Below, one piece after another: positions 20,401-29,092 of a stretch of DNA of 64,000 bases. Positions within the stretch are counted from its first letter, which is position 1, and every line of letters starts with the position of its first letter. A model generated the notes under the pieces. That model did not search any database. It had not been told where the DNA came from and saw nothing but the letters and a program-made list of their open reading frames with translations. The DNA lies in contig JACPSH010000017.1 of assembly GCA_016193395.1 (NCBI GenBank), positions 1-64,000 on the forward strand, written 5' to 3'. The position numbers were made by a program, and so were the translations under genes. This DNA comes from Gammaproteobacteria bacterium (GTDB taxonomy: Bacteria > Pseudomonadota > Gammaproteobacteria > Eutrophobiales > Eutrophobiaceae).

Positions 20401-20946
20401 ATGCGACTGATATCGGCAAAAACATTCGGGATCGCCGCGCTGGTCCTGGGCCTGGCCTGGGCCGCCGTCGAGGCCGAGGAGATGACAATGAGGCGGCAAG
20501 GCGGCGCATTCTGCATGAGCGACGAGGGTCCGGGGCTGGGAGACGGCATGCACGGACCGATGATGATGGCCACGCCGATGATGTCGGATCCGATGCACCT
20601 CGTACATATGGCCGAGGAGCTGGACCTGTCCGCGGACCAGCGCAAGCAGGCGGGCGCGATCATGGACGGCGCCATGCCGAAGATGCGCGGCCTCATGTTC
20701 CGCATGGCGGACTCGCGGAAGGCCCTGCATGAGTTCATGGAAGGAGACCAGAAGGATGAGGGCGCGCTGCGCAAGATCGCGGATGAGCACGGCAAGGTCA
20801 TGTCGGAGATGATGTTCCTGGGGATGAAGACGCACGCCGACATGCGCGCGGTCTTGACCGAGGAGCAGTTGAAGGAACTGGACGAGTTCAGGCAACACCG
20901 GCACGGGTTCGGCCGACACAAGTTCAACAAGCGCCTGGACGACTGA
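20401..20946 (+). CDS. Spy/CpxP-like periplasmic protein
   Basis: signal peptide; ELDLSADQRKQAGAIMD...RAVLTEEQLKELDEFRQ. Confidence 0.8.
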   Translation: MRLISAKTFGIAALVLGLAWAAVEAEEMTMRRQGGAFCMSDEGPGLGDGMHGPMMMATPMMSDPMHLVHMAEELDLSADQRKQAGAIMDGAMPKMRGLMFRMADSRKALHEFMEGDQKDEGALRKIADEHGKVMSEMMFLGMKTHADMRAVLTEEQLKELDEFRQHRHGFGRHKFNKRLDD

Positions 20947-20965
20947 AACCCGCCTGGAGCGGAGT

Positions 20966-20992
20966 CCCCTCTCCCGCCCGCCAGGAGAGGGG
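20966..20992 (+). terminator. Rho-independent-like hairpin after spy-like gene
   Basis: CCCCTCTCC...GGAGAGGGG followed by ATTTTC. Confidence 0.65.
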
Positions 20993-21022
20993 ATTTTCAG
21001 CACGGCCTGCTAAAATCCCGCC

Positions 21023-22189
21023 GTGAGCCGGGTTCTGGAGCGCTGTCATTCCATCGCCGATCTGCGCAAGGAGGCGCGCCGCCGCTTGCCGCGCGCGATG
21101 TTCGATTACATGGAGGGCGGGGCCGATGACGAAGTCACGCTGCGCCGCAACTCGGATGCCTTCCTCGGGCTGGAACTGGTCCCGCGCGTGCTGCGCAACG
21201 TGCAGCGCGTCGATCTCGGGTGCACGGTCCTGGGTTCCACGGTCCGGATGCCCATTATCTGCGCGCCCACCGGAGGCACGCGTCTGTTCCACCATGAGGG
21301 CGAGGCGGCCGTCGCGCGCGCCGCGGAGCGTGCGGGCACGGTTTATTGCCTCTCCTCGGTATCGACCTGCTCCATTGAAGAGATTGGTGCCCTCGGGAGC
21401 GGGCCGAAGTGGTTCCAGATTTACGTCTGGCGCGATCGTACGATATTGAGGGATTTTATCGCGCGCTGCCGGGACGCCGGCTACACGGCGCTCTGCCTGA
21501 CGGCTGATGTCGCGGCGGCCGGCAACCGCGAGCGCGATCTGCGCAACGGCTTCGCCGTCCCGCCGCGGATCGACCTGAACAACGCCCTGGATGTCCTGCG
21601 CCGGCCGGTCTGGCTGTGGCATTTACTGACGTCGCCGCGCATCGCGTTCCGCAACGTGGAGAAACACGCCGGCGCGAATATGAGCATCGCATCCGTCATG
21701 GAATACATTTCGCGGCAGCTCGATCCTTCGGTCACATGGGAGGACGCCGCGTGGATGATAGAGGCATGGAAGGGACCGTTCGCGATCAAGGGCATACTCA
21801 GCGCCGCGGACGCGGAGCGCGCCGTGAAAATCGGCGCGACCGGGATCATCGTATCCAATCACGGCGGCCGACAGCTCGATCATGTGCCCGCGCCGATAGA
21901 GATCCTGCCGGAAATCGTCGCCGCAGTGGATGGCCGCGCCGACGTGATCCTGGACGGGGGCGTGCGCCGCGGCACGGACGTGATCAAGGCACTCGCCGTC
22001 GGGGCGAAGGCCTGCATGATCGGGCGGCCTTATCTTTACGGACTTGCCGCCGGCGGGGAGGCCGGTGTGGATCGCGCTTTGACTATCCTGCAATCCGAAC
22101 TCGAACTGGGAATGAAGTTGCTGGGCTGTCGCTCATTGGCGGAACTTGACGCGAGCTATTTGCGCGCCAGCGCCAGCACGATTCCCTAA
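21023..22189 (+). CDS. Alpha-hydroxy-acid oxidizing (FMN-dependent, LldD-like) protein
   Basis: RRLPRAMFDYMEGGADDEVTLRRN; SNHGGRQLDHVPAPIEILPEI. Confidence 0.93.
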   Translation: MSRVLERCHSIADLRKEARRRLPRAMFDYMEGGADDEVTLRRNSDAFLGLELVPRVLRNVQRVDLGCTVLGSTVRMPIICAPTGGTRLFHHEGEAAVARAAERAGTVYCLSSVSTCSIEEIGALGSGPKWFQIYVWRDRTILRDFIARCRDAGYTALCLTADVAAAGNRERDLRNGFAVPPRIDLNNALDVLRRPVWLWHLLTSPRIAFRNVEKHAGANMSIASVMEYISRQLDPSVTWEDAAWMIEAWKGPFAIKGILSAADAERAVKIGATGIIVSNHGGRQLDHVPAPIEILPEIVAAVDGRADVILDGGVRRGTDVIKALAVGAKACMIGRPYLYGLAAGGEAGVDRALTILQSELELGMKLLGCRSLAELDASYLRASASTIP

Positions 22190-22282
22190 CAGGTTGTTGA
22201 AAAGGCCCGTCCATGGACTTTTTCAACTCGAATGCCGCGGGCGGCAATTGCATCGCACTGAGCAGGCGAGGGGCCGGGTTGA

Positions 22283-22960
22283 TCATGGGCGTTGCCCGTT
22301 CATCGCATCGCCGGCCACTACCAGGAACGCTCCGAGGAGAACATTCCCCGGCCAGCAGTGCTCCACCGCTCGCGCCATCGCGTCACCTTGCGGCAGCAGA
22401 ACCGCCGTGCGCGTCGCCAGTGGGCCGACCGGAAGCGCAGCGAATAATGTCCGGACCTCCGCGGCGGTATGCCAGTGGGCGCCGCGGTATGCCCCGGCTC
22501 CCGCGCGGCGGCCCTTCTGAAGGTACAGCAGACTGTGGCGGTTCAGCAGACCCAGCGCAAACCGCCGGCGCGTGACGCGCACCAGTTCGCGAAGCGCCTG
22601 CTCCTGCTGGCTCATGAAACAGAGCGACGTAATTGAAATCGTATAGTCGAAACTTCGATCAGGAAACGGCAGCGTTTCCGCACGGCCGCTGAGGTAGCGT
22701 TCCCCCTGGGTCTCATGCGCCCGGGCGTATGACAGCCATTCTTCGTTCGGGTCGAGGCCGATCACCGATCCACCTACGTCTCGGGCAAACAGGCGAGTGA
22801 AGTATCCCGTTCCACAGCCGACGTCGAGCAGGGATCCGCCCGGTTCCGGGCGGAGCATTGACTTGAGCAGGGCATACTCGACCGTCCCGATCCATTCTCC
22901 CCGCCGCGTGTGATACCAGGCCTCGTAATCTTCCGGATTCACACGCGTGGTACCTGTCAC
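22283..22960 (-). CDS. Class I SAM-dependent methyltransferase
   Basis: GGSLLDVGCGTGYFTRLFA. Confidence 0.9.
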   Translation of the reverse strand: MTGTTRVNPEDYEAWYHTRRGEWIGTVEYALLKSMLRPEPGGSLLDVGCGTGYFTRLFARDVGGSVIGLDPNEEWLSYARAHETQGERYLSGRAETLPFPDRSFDYTISITSLCFMSQQEQALRELVRVTRRRFALGLLNRHSLLYLQKGRRAGAGAYRGAHWHTAAEVRTLFAALPVGPLATRTAVLLPQGDAMARAVEHCWPGNVLLGAFLVVAGDAMNGQRP

Positions 22961-22999
22961 CTCGGAGGCTACGACCGGGATCGGCGATTTACGTCGACG

Positions 23000-23266
23000 T
23001 CATTTCTCCGCTTCGCTACGAGGCAGCCCCACGGCTAGGTCCGCCAGTTCCTCTTCGGAGATATGTTGCTCCGCAGTCAGCCATTGCGCACGGTGGAGCA
23101 GGTTTCCGGGCACCGCGACCATCGCGCCGCATTCAAGTCCGGGCAATTCGCCAAGTTGCTCGAGGTGGACGGGGACGCCATTCTGTTCAAGAAATGCCCC
23201 GAGAACGCTTGCCTCCGGGCTGCTTGGCACGGTCCTTAAAACGACCCAACCCTTCGGGATCGACAT
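23000..23266 (-). CDS. DUF2007 domain-containing protein
   Basis: small protein, GWVVLRTVPSSPEASVLGAFLEQNGVPVHLE. Confidence 0.65.
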   Translation of the reverse strand: MSIPKGWVVLRTVPSSPEASVLGAFLEQNGVPVHLEQLGELPGLECGAMVAVPGNLLHRAQWLTAEQHISEEELADLAVGLPRSEAEK

Positions 23267-23267
23267 T

Positions 23268-23771
23268 TCAGACGAGCCGTTCGTAAACCTTGAGGTCGGT
23301 CGCCGAGAAGCAGCAGAAGATCACCTCCCGTATTGCCGTGAATTTCCGCAAGGACGATCGGACGGTCGCCACGGCGATCTCCGCGGCTTCCTGGATCGGA
23401 TAGCCGTAAACGCCGGTGCTGATGCTCGGGAAAGCCAGCGTCTGCGCTTCGGCTCCTGCGGCAACCTCGATGGAGCGGCTGTAGCAGGATGCCAGCAGTT
23501 CCGGCTCGCCATTCACGCCACCGCGCCAGACGGGACCGACGGTGTGGATGATGAATTTCGCCGGCAACCTGTAGCCTTTGGTGAGTTTCGCATCGCCGGT
23601 CCTGCAACCGCCGAGCTTCCGGCACTCCTCGAGCAGCTCCGGCCCCGCGGCTCGGTGGACGGCGCCATCCACTCCGCCGCCGCCGAGCAGCGTCGTATTC
23701 GCTGCGTTGACGATTGCATCAACCGCAAGGGTCGTGATATCTGCCTGGAGGGCGCGCAGCGTGGTCGACAT
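23268..23771 (-). CDS. Macro domain O-acetyl-ADP-ribose deacetylase-like
   Basis: [36 protein letters not shown]. Confidence 0.95.
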   Translation of the reverse strand: MSTTLRALQADITTLAVDAIVNAANTTLLGGGGVDGAVHRAAGPELLEECRKLGGCRTGDAKLTKGYRLPAKFIIHTVGPVWRGGVNGEPELLASCYSRSIEVAAGAEAQTLAFPSISTGVYGYPIQEAAEIAVATVRSSLRKFTAIREVIFCCFSATDLKVYERLV

Positions 23772-23793
23772 AGGCGGAAGGGCAGCCGGTTTG

Positions 23794-24429
23794 TTATCTT
23801 CCCATCTTCCACGCCTGCATCGTGCCCTGCACCGACCAGCTTCCGTTGGTTTTCGTGAGGTAGACGTATTCGCCGAAGGAATGGTCGCGATGCGTGTAGC
23901 TGATCGAGCCGATGTAGAGCAGTGCGCACGTCCGCCCCGCGTCGAAGCCCACGCGCGAAAGGTTCAAGGCGGCCTCCGGTTTGCCGAGATCGGTCGGAAA
24001 GCCGGCCGGATCCGCGGGGCTCCAGATCACCTGCCTGGTCGGGATCGCGAGCGGTTTATCGATGAGAATGCTCGCGCTGCTTTTCGCCTGAAAATCCTTC
24101 ATCGCATCAGCGTTGACGGCGGGGATGGCCTCCTTGACAAGTGCCAGCATTTCAGCCGGCTCCTGGCCCGGCGGGGCCATGCCGCTGCAGCCGTCGAGGA
24201 CGACGACGCGCGGTTCGCCCGGATCGCACGGGAACGCCGCGGTCTGCGCGTCGATCAGCAGCCAACCGGAGGGGTCATGGGATTGCGTCTGTTGCATCGC
24301 GGCGGTCAATGCCTGCAATTCGTCGGCATCCAGCGTGGCCTGCCCTTCAGCCGATACCGCGTGCGTGAACGCAAGGAGGGATGCGAACAAAACGTCGCGA
24401 GGCATCCATGCCATGGTTGGATGGGTCAT
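23794..24429 (-). CDS. Secreted hypothetical protein, coupled to PII operon
   Basis: signal-peptide-like N-terminus; start overlaps upstream PII stop. Confidence 0.6.
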   Translation of the reverse strand: MTHPTMAWMPRDVLFASLLAFTHAVSAEGQATLDADELQALTAAMQQTQSHDPSGWLLIDAQTAAFPCDPGEPRVVVLDGCSGMAPPGQEPAEMLALVKEAIPAVNADAMKDFQAKSSASILIDKPLAIPTRQVIWSPADPAGFPTDLGKPEAALNLSRVGFDAGRTCALLYIGSISYTHRDHSFGEYVYLTKTNGSWSVQGTMQAWKMGR

Positions 24430-24761
24430 TGTTCCTCCGGGACATCCGGCAGCACGAACGGCGTCGCGTGCTGCAAGGCGGCCATGAAGATGATCCCGCC
24501 GTGCGGCCGGTCGATGCGCGCCTCGTGGAACATGTACTCGAACAGTTCATCCGCGCGCGCCGAGGGGACGACGACGTTCATGATCTCCTTCTCGGCCTGC
24601 TCCGCCAGACCGCGGTGCGCCAGCGGGGTCAGTTTGCCCATGCCGCGCGCATTGCTCACGCTGGCCTCGATGATCCCTTTCTCGTCCTTGAGTTTCTTCA
24701 GGACGTCGAGCGCGATGCCGTGCGGCAGGATGCAGGTGATCAGCTTGTGTTCAGCGTCCAT
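24426..24761 (-). CDS. P-II family protein (divergent)
   Basis: KLITCILPHGIALDVLKKLKDEKGIIEASVSNARGMG. Confidence 0.75.
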   Translation of the reverse strand: MDAEHKLITCILPHGIALDVLKKLKDEKGIIEASVSNARGMGKLTPLAHRGLAEQAEKEIMNVVVPSARADELFEYMFHEARIDRPHGGIIFMAALQHATPFVLPDVPEEQ

Positions 24762-24762
24762 G

Positions 24763-25122
24763 TCAGCCGAGCAGCTGGTCCGCAATCTCCGGAGGGATGA
24801 ACGTCCCGGCCTTCTCCAGGCGCGTCACATAGACGAAGCCCATGCCGGGCGTATCGAGCTTGCCCGCGGCATACATCCGCTTGAAGATGCGCTCCACGTG
24901 CTCGCTGGCCGCCACGATCATGATGACCTCCTTCTCCACCTCCACGGCCAGCCCGAGGATCCCCAGGCGTTCGCGCACGCCTCCGCCCCGCGCGTAGTAG
25001 ACCGTCGCGCCCTGCGCCCCGGCGTCCTGGGCCGCCTGCACGATTTCGTCCGCAAGCCCGCGCTGGACGATGCAGGTGATCAGCGATACGTCGGTCAATA
25101 CGATGAAGTCTTTTTTGGTCAT
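24763..25122 (-). CDS. P-II family protein (divergent)
   Basis: SLITCIVQRGLADEIVQAAQDAGAQGATVYYARG. Confidence 0.78.
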   Translation of the reverse strand: MTKKDFIVLTDVSLITCIVQRGLADEIVQAAQDAGAQGATVYYARGGGVRERLGILGLAVEVEKEVIMIVAASEHVERIFKRMYAAGKLDTPGMGFVYVTRLEKAGTFIPPEIADQLLG

Positions 25123-26888
25123 GGGGTTGCCGTCTCCGCGGCGGACAGTTCGGTATCCTCGAGTTCATGGCGGCGCCGGATCCGCCACTGCACCCAGACT
25201 CCCGTGGACAACATCGAGAGGATCGGACAGAGCGACGCCAGCGCCAGTATCCCGAATCCTTCGACCGCGCCCACCGCGTCGCCGAAGCCGAGGCCCATGG
25301 CCAGCACCAGCGGCACCGTAACCGGCCCGGTGGTCACGCCGGCGCTGTCCCACGCGATGTCCACGAATTCTTCGTTGCAAAGTGCGGTGAGGATCAGTGC
25401 GACTACGTAGCCGGGGATCAGGATCCAGCCCAGCGGCAAATCGAATACGATCTTCAGTACGCCGATGCCAATGCCGGTGGCGACGCCGATGGACACGGCG
25501 TACATGAGCAGGGATTTGCGGAACGCGCCGTTGGTGAGGTTCTCCACGGTCATGCCGAGCGCGTTCAGCGCCGGTTCGGCGAGCGTGGCGAGAAAGCCGA
25601 GGAACCAGGCGAACAGTCCGGCAATCGCGATCCCGAGCACGAACGAGTAGAGCGGCGAGCCGCTCACCGGCGCGATCTGGGTGAAGGAGGCCGCGACCAT
25701 CCCGCCGGACTGCCCGCCCAGCTTGGTCAGTCCAAAACTCAGGCCAAGGTTGAAGACGATCATGCCGATCGCGCACAGGGACAGGCCGTAAATCGTCTGT
25801 CCACGGTGGCGGATGCGTTCGTGCAGGACGAAATGCATGACCGCGAGCAGGAAGATGATGAGCGGTACGATGGCGCGCAGGCCGAGGATGATCTCCACCC
25901 AGGGTGTCCGCTCGAACCAGGAGAGGGCGTCCGCGCCCGATAGGCTCGCGGCGGCGTCGATGATTTCCTGCGGGCTCTGCACCTCGGCGATGATCATGCC
26001 GAGGATCAGTACGCCGGTGACGGGGAATAGGGACGCGAGCGTGACGATGCCGAAACCGGCAAGCGACGATCGTCCATTGCCGACGGCGGCCGAGATGCCG
26101 ATGCCGAGCGCGATCACCAGCGGGACCGTCACCGGGCCGGTGGTGATGCCGCCGCTGTCCCAGGCAACGCCGATGATCCGGTTCAGGTCCGGATCGCCCA
26201 TCAGGAACCAGGTCAGGCCGAGCGTGGGGATCACGGCTATGAAGATCAGGGGTTTCAGGCTCCAGCCATGGACAAAACGCAAGGTGCCCAGCACGGCGGC
26301 GATGCCGACGCCGGTGCCGATGACCAGCACCAGCGAATCGGTCCAGTCATTGAGCAATGCGTAGAGATAGGGTGCTTCGCTGACGTTGATTGTGGCGCCG
26401 GCCGCCTGCAGCGCGCCGATCGCGGGTTCGGCCAGCGTAGCGCCGACGCCAAGCAGGAAGGCAATCACCACCACGAGCGGCAAGGGCGATCGCGTCGGCA
26501 GCACGTTGCCGATCGTTTCGCCAAACGGCATGAGCCCGACCTTCAGGCCCTCCATGAACAGCATCAGTCCGATGATGACTGCGAGGAGGCCCGCGGCAAT
26601 CACGCCGGCGTCCACGATCTCCTGGCGCAGAATGATGAGCTGGAAGATGAACAGGTACACGGCTAGAGGCACGACAGCCTTGACCTGCTCGCGCAGCCGC
26701 ACACTGACATAGGGCTGGAGCAGGCGGTAAATATCGATCGTTCGCAGCCTGAGCCGGCTTGGGCGGTAGGGCAGTTCTCCGCCGAGCTCGTCGGTCCCGA
26801 TACGCGGCGCCAGGACGTTATAGCTGAGCTGTTGTTCGTGGGCGGCAGAGGCCTGGAGGTAGGCTCCGAAACGGATCTGGCGGGTCAT
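25119..26888 (-). CDS. DUF1538 domain-containing membrane protein
   Basis: internally duplicated multi-TM protein; GGITTGPVTVPLV and GVTTGPVTVPLV motifs. Confidence 0.85.
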   Translation of the reverse strand: MTRQIRFGAYLQASAAHEQQLSYNVLAPRIGTDELGGELPYRPSRLRLRTIDIYRLLQPYVSVRLREQVKAVVPLAVYLFIFQLIILRQEIVDAGVIAAGLLAVIIGLMLFMEGLKVGLMPFGETIGNVLPTRSPLPLVVVIAFLLGVGATLAEPAIGALQAAGATINVSEAPYLYALLNDWTDSLVLVIGTGVGIAAVLGTLRFVHGWSLKPLIFIAVIPTLGLTWFLMGDPDLNRIIGVAWDSGGITTGPVTVPLVIALGIGISAAVGNGRSSLAGFGIVTLASLFPVTGVLILGMIIAEVQSPQEIIDAAASLSGADALSWFERTPWVEIILGLRAIVPLIIFLLAVMHFVLHERIRHRGQTIYGLSLCAIGMIVFNLGLSFGLTKLGGQSGGMVAASFTQIAPVSGSPLYSFVLGIAIAGLFAWFLGFLATLAEPALNALGMTVENLTNGAFRKSLLMYAVSIGVATGIGIGVLKIVFDLPLGWILIPGYVVALILTALCNEEFVDIAWDSAGVTTGPVTVPLVLAMGLGFGDAVGAVEGFGILALASLCPILSMLSTGVWVQWRIRRRHELEDTELSAAETATP

Positions 26889-26898
26889 GGAGTAGGTC

Positions 26899-26940
26899 GC
26901 AGGTAGCAGATAGCAGTTAGCAAATGGCAGATAGCATATA
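26899..26940. repeat. Tandem heptamer array, 6 units of GCADATA type
   Basis: GCAGGTA GCAGATA GCAGTTA GCAAATG GCAGATA GCATATA. Confidence 0.85.
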
Positions 26941-26976
26941 GCGGCTGGGACCAGGTGTCCGTCGATCCCGATATAC

Positions 26977-27004
26977 TACCTGCTACATTCTACCTGCTAA
27001 TTGC
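26977..27004. repeat. Inverted heptamer array, 4 units (TACCTGC type)
   Basis: TACCTGC TACATTC TACCTGC TAATTGC; reverse complement of the 26899 array. Confidence 0.8.
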
Positions 27005-27014
27005 GGCGACGTGC

Positions 27015-27245
27015 ATGAACCCATGGCTACAGACCGCGCTTCGGCGCGACATCATCCGCCGCTCGCTGCGCATCGCAGTGATCGTCGGCACGATCATCAT
27101 CCTCATCAATTACTACGATCGGATCCTGGGCGGGACGCTCGTGCGCGGCGATTTCGTCAAGATGGCGCTGACCTACTGCGTGCCGTACTGCGTATCCACC
27201 TGGGCCGCGGTCGGCGCGGTCCTGCACAGGAGACATGGGAACTGA
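27015..27245 (+). CDS. NrtS-like small membrane protein
   Basis: MNPWLQTALRRDIIRRSLRIAVIVGTIIILINYYDRI...KMALTYCVPYCVST. Confidence 0.75.
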   Translation: MNPWLQTALRRDIIRRSLRIAVIVGTIIILINYYDRILGGTLVRGDFVKMALTYCVPYCVSTWAAVGAVLHRRHGN

Positions 27246-27843
27246 AGCGCATCGCTGCGCCTGGGCCGGCAATGACCCCGTCTACCGGCGCTACCATGAC
27301 CGGGAGTGGGGCGTGCCGGTGCGCGGCGATCGGCGGCTGTTCGAATTCCTAGTCCTGGAGGGCGCGCAGGCCGGGCTCTCGTGGATCACGATCCTGCGCA
27401 AACGCCCGGCTTACCGGAAGGCGTTCCACAATTTCGATTACCACAAGGTAGCGCGTTACGGCGAGCGCGACGTTCGGCGGCTGCTCGGCGACGGCGGGAT
27501 CGTGCGCAATGAACTCAAGATCCGCTCGGCCATCCGCAATGCAAAGGCGTTCCTCGACGTGCGCAAGGAGTTCGGAACGTTTTCAAGATACATCTGGGAG
27601 TTCGTCGATAGGCAGCCGATCCACAACCGCTGGGAGACGATGAAGCAACTCCCGGCGCGGACGCCGCTGTCCGATGCGATCTCGAAAGATCTCAAGCAAC
27701 GCGGTTTCACTTTTGTAGGTTCGACGATCGTCTACGCGCACATGCAGGCCACGGGCATGGTGAACGACCACGTCGTTTCCTGTTTCCGCCACGCCGAGGT
27801 ATGTGCTCTGCCTCCTCCCGTCATTCCGGGCAAGCCCGCGTAG
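27235..27843 (+). CDS. tag: DNA-3-methyladenine glycosylase I
   Basis: RCAWAGNDPVYRRYHDREWGVPVRGDRRLFEFLVLEGAQAGLSW; C-terminus runs into an intergenic repeat. Confidence 0.95.
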   Translation: MGTEAHRCAWAGNDPVYRRYHDREWGVPVRGDRRLFEFLVLEGAQAGLSWITILRKRPAYRKAFHNFDYHKVARYGERDVRRLLGDGGIVRNELKIRSAIRNAKAFLDVRKEFGTFSRYIWEFVDRQPIHNRWETMKQLPARTPLSDAISKDLKQRGFTFVGSTIVYAHMQATGMVNDHVVSCFRHAEVCALPPPVIPGKPA

Positions 27844-27912
27844 CGGGCGCGACCCCCACACCTCGTCATTCCGGACGAGAATGCGCAGCATACGAGGCCC
27901 GGAATCCAGGAT
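27822..27912. repeat. Dispersed intergenic repeat (CGTCATTCCGG...CCGGAATCCAG type)
   Basis: two CGTCATTCCGG copies, GCCCGCGTAGCGGGC palindrome and inverted CCCGGAATCCAG. Confidence 0.6.
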
Positions 27913-27934
27913 TTGAACGATCACAGCCCGGTTC

Positions 27935-28471
27935 ATGAGGACCCTACCCATGTGTCATGCCACTTCCGTCATTGTCCTTGCCCTGTTTCTGGCCTTTCCA
28001 CTGCACGCCGAAGTCATCGACGTACAGCCCAGCGGTTTCGTCTCGAAGAATGAGGCGCTGATCAGCGCGTCGCCGGAGGACGTGTACCGGGCGTTGCTGC
28101 GCGTCGGCCAGTGGTGGGATCCGGAACACACGTATTCGGGCGACCCAGGCGAAATGCGCATCGACGCGCGGCCCGGCGGCTGCTTCTGCGAACGCATACC
28201 CGGCAAGGGCGCCATCGAGCACATGCGCGTCGCGTACGTCTCGAAGAATTCAACCCTGCGCTTATTCGGCGCGCTCGGCCCGTTGCAGGAACTCGGCGTC
28301 GCCGGCAGCCTGACCTGGAGCCTCAAGGCCGAAGGGGGCGGGACGAAGTTCGTGCAGACCTACAACGTCGGCGGCTACCGGCAGGGAGGCTTCGCGGATC
28401 TGGCGCCGCTGGTCGACCAGGTGTTGAACACCCAGCTTCAGCGGCTCAAGGGTTACATCGAAACAGAATAG
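27935..28471 (+). CDS. Secreted SRPBCC-like protein
   Basis: ISASPEDVYRALLRVGQWWDPEHTYSG. Confidence 0.75.
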   Translation: MRTLPMCHATSVIVLALFLAFPLHAEVIDVQPSGFVSKNEALISASPEDVYRALLRVGQWWDPEHTYSGDPGEMRIDARPGGCFCERIPGKGAIEHMRVAYVSKNSTLRLFGALGPLQELGVAGSLTWSLKAEGGGTKFVQTYNVGGYRQGGFADLAPLVDQVLNTQLQRLKGYIETE

Positions 28472-28622
28472 GGATGAGGCTGTCCCTGGACGCAGTCATC
28501 GGCATCGCCACGGCGGTATGCGTCGCTGCGAAATTCCTTTTCAGACTGAAGCCGTGATCTTGGAACGGAGCGGCCTTAAGCTGTCGCTGTAGCGGACAGC
28601 AATATGAGGTATATCGGCGGAC

Positions 28623-29069
28623 ATGGACGAGCGGGTTCAGCGGCTCAAGACACCGAAGGACTGCGAGGTCTTCGCAAAGAACGCTACCAGGCTGGGCAGG
28701 CCGGACTTAGCTTTGGAGGCCCAGCGGCGTTCTGTCGAACTACGGGCGGAGAAACAGACGGCAACAACGGGTGCGGAAAGGGAAGCGCTCAAGGCCGTGT
28801 ATGCCTATGAAGAGGTCCTTGCGAAGACCAAAGGCAAGCGGATCCGTGCCAATCGAACCTGGCAGATGATCAGGCGGCACGGAATCATCCCGGCCGTGGA
28901 GCGTGCGGTAAATCGCAGCACCGAAGCCGCCGGATATCGCGCCTTGGCGGAAATGAAAATGCAGGATCTCGCCTTCGAATCCGTTGTCTTGCGCTACCCC
29001 AACTTGTTCAGCTCGGAAACGGTGGAACGGGCGCAGGAACGCATTAGCGAGTGGTCGAGCGAGGATTGA
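28623..29069 (+). CDS. Hypothetical protein preceding hsdR
   Basis: ORF in operon context with hsdRMS. Confidence 0.75.
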   Translation: MDERVQRLKTPKDCEVFAKNATRLGRPDLALEAQRRSVELRAEKQTATTGAEREALKAVYAYEEVLAKTKGKRIRANRTWQMIRRHGIIPAVERAVNRSTEAAGYRALAEMKMQDLAFESVVLRYPNLFSSETVERAQERISEWSSED

Positions 29070-29092
29070 CACAATGTCTCTAAAGGGGCTGC

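Noticed and set aside
23578-25410. 610-aa plus-strand ORF
   Set aside because: Antisense to PII-like, hypothetical and macro-domain genes; low-complexity GC-rich shadow ORF.
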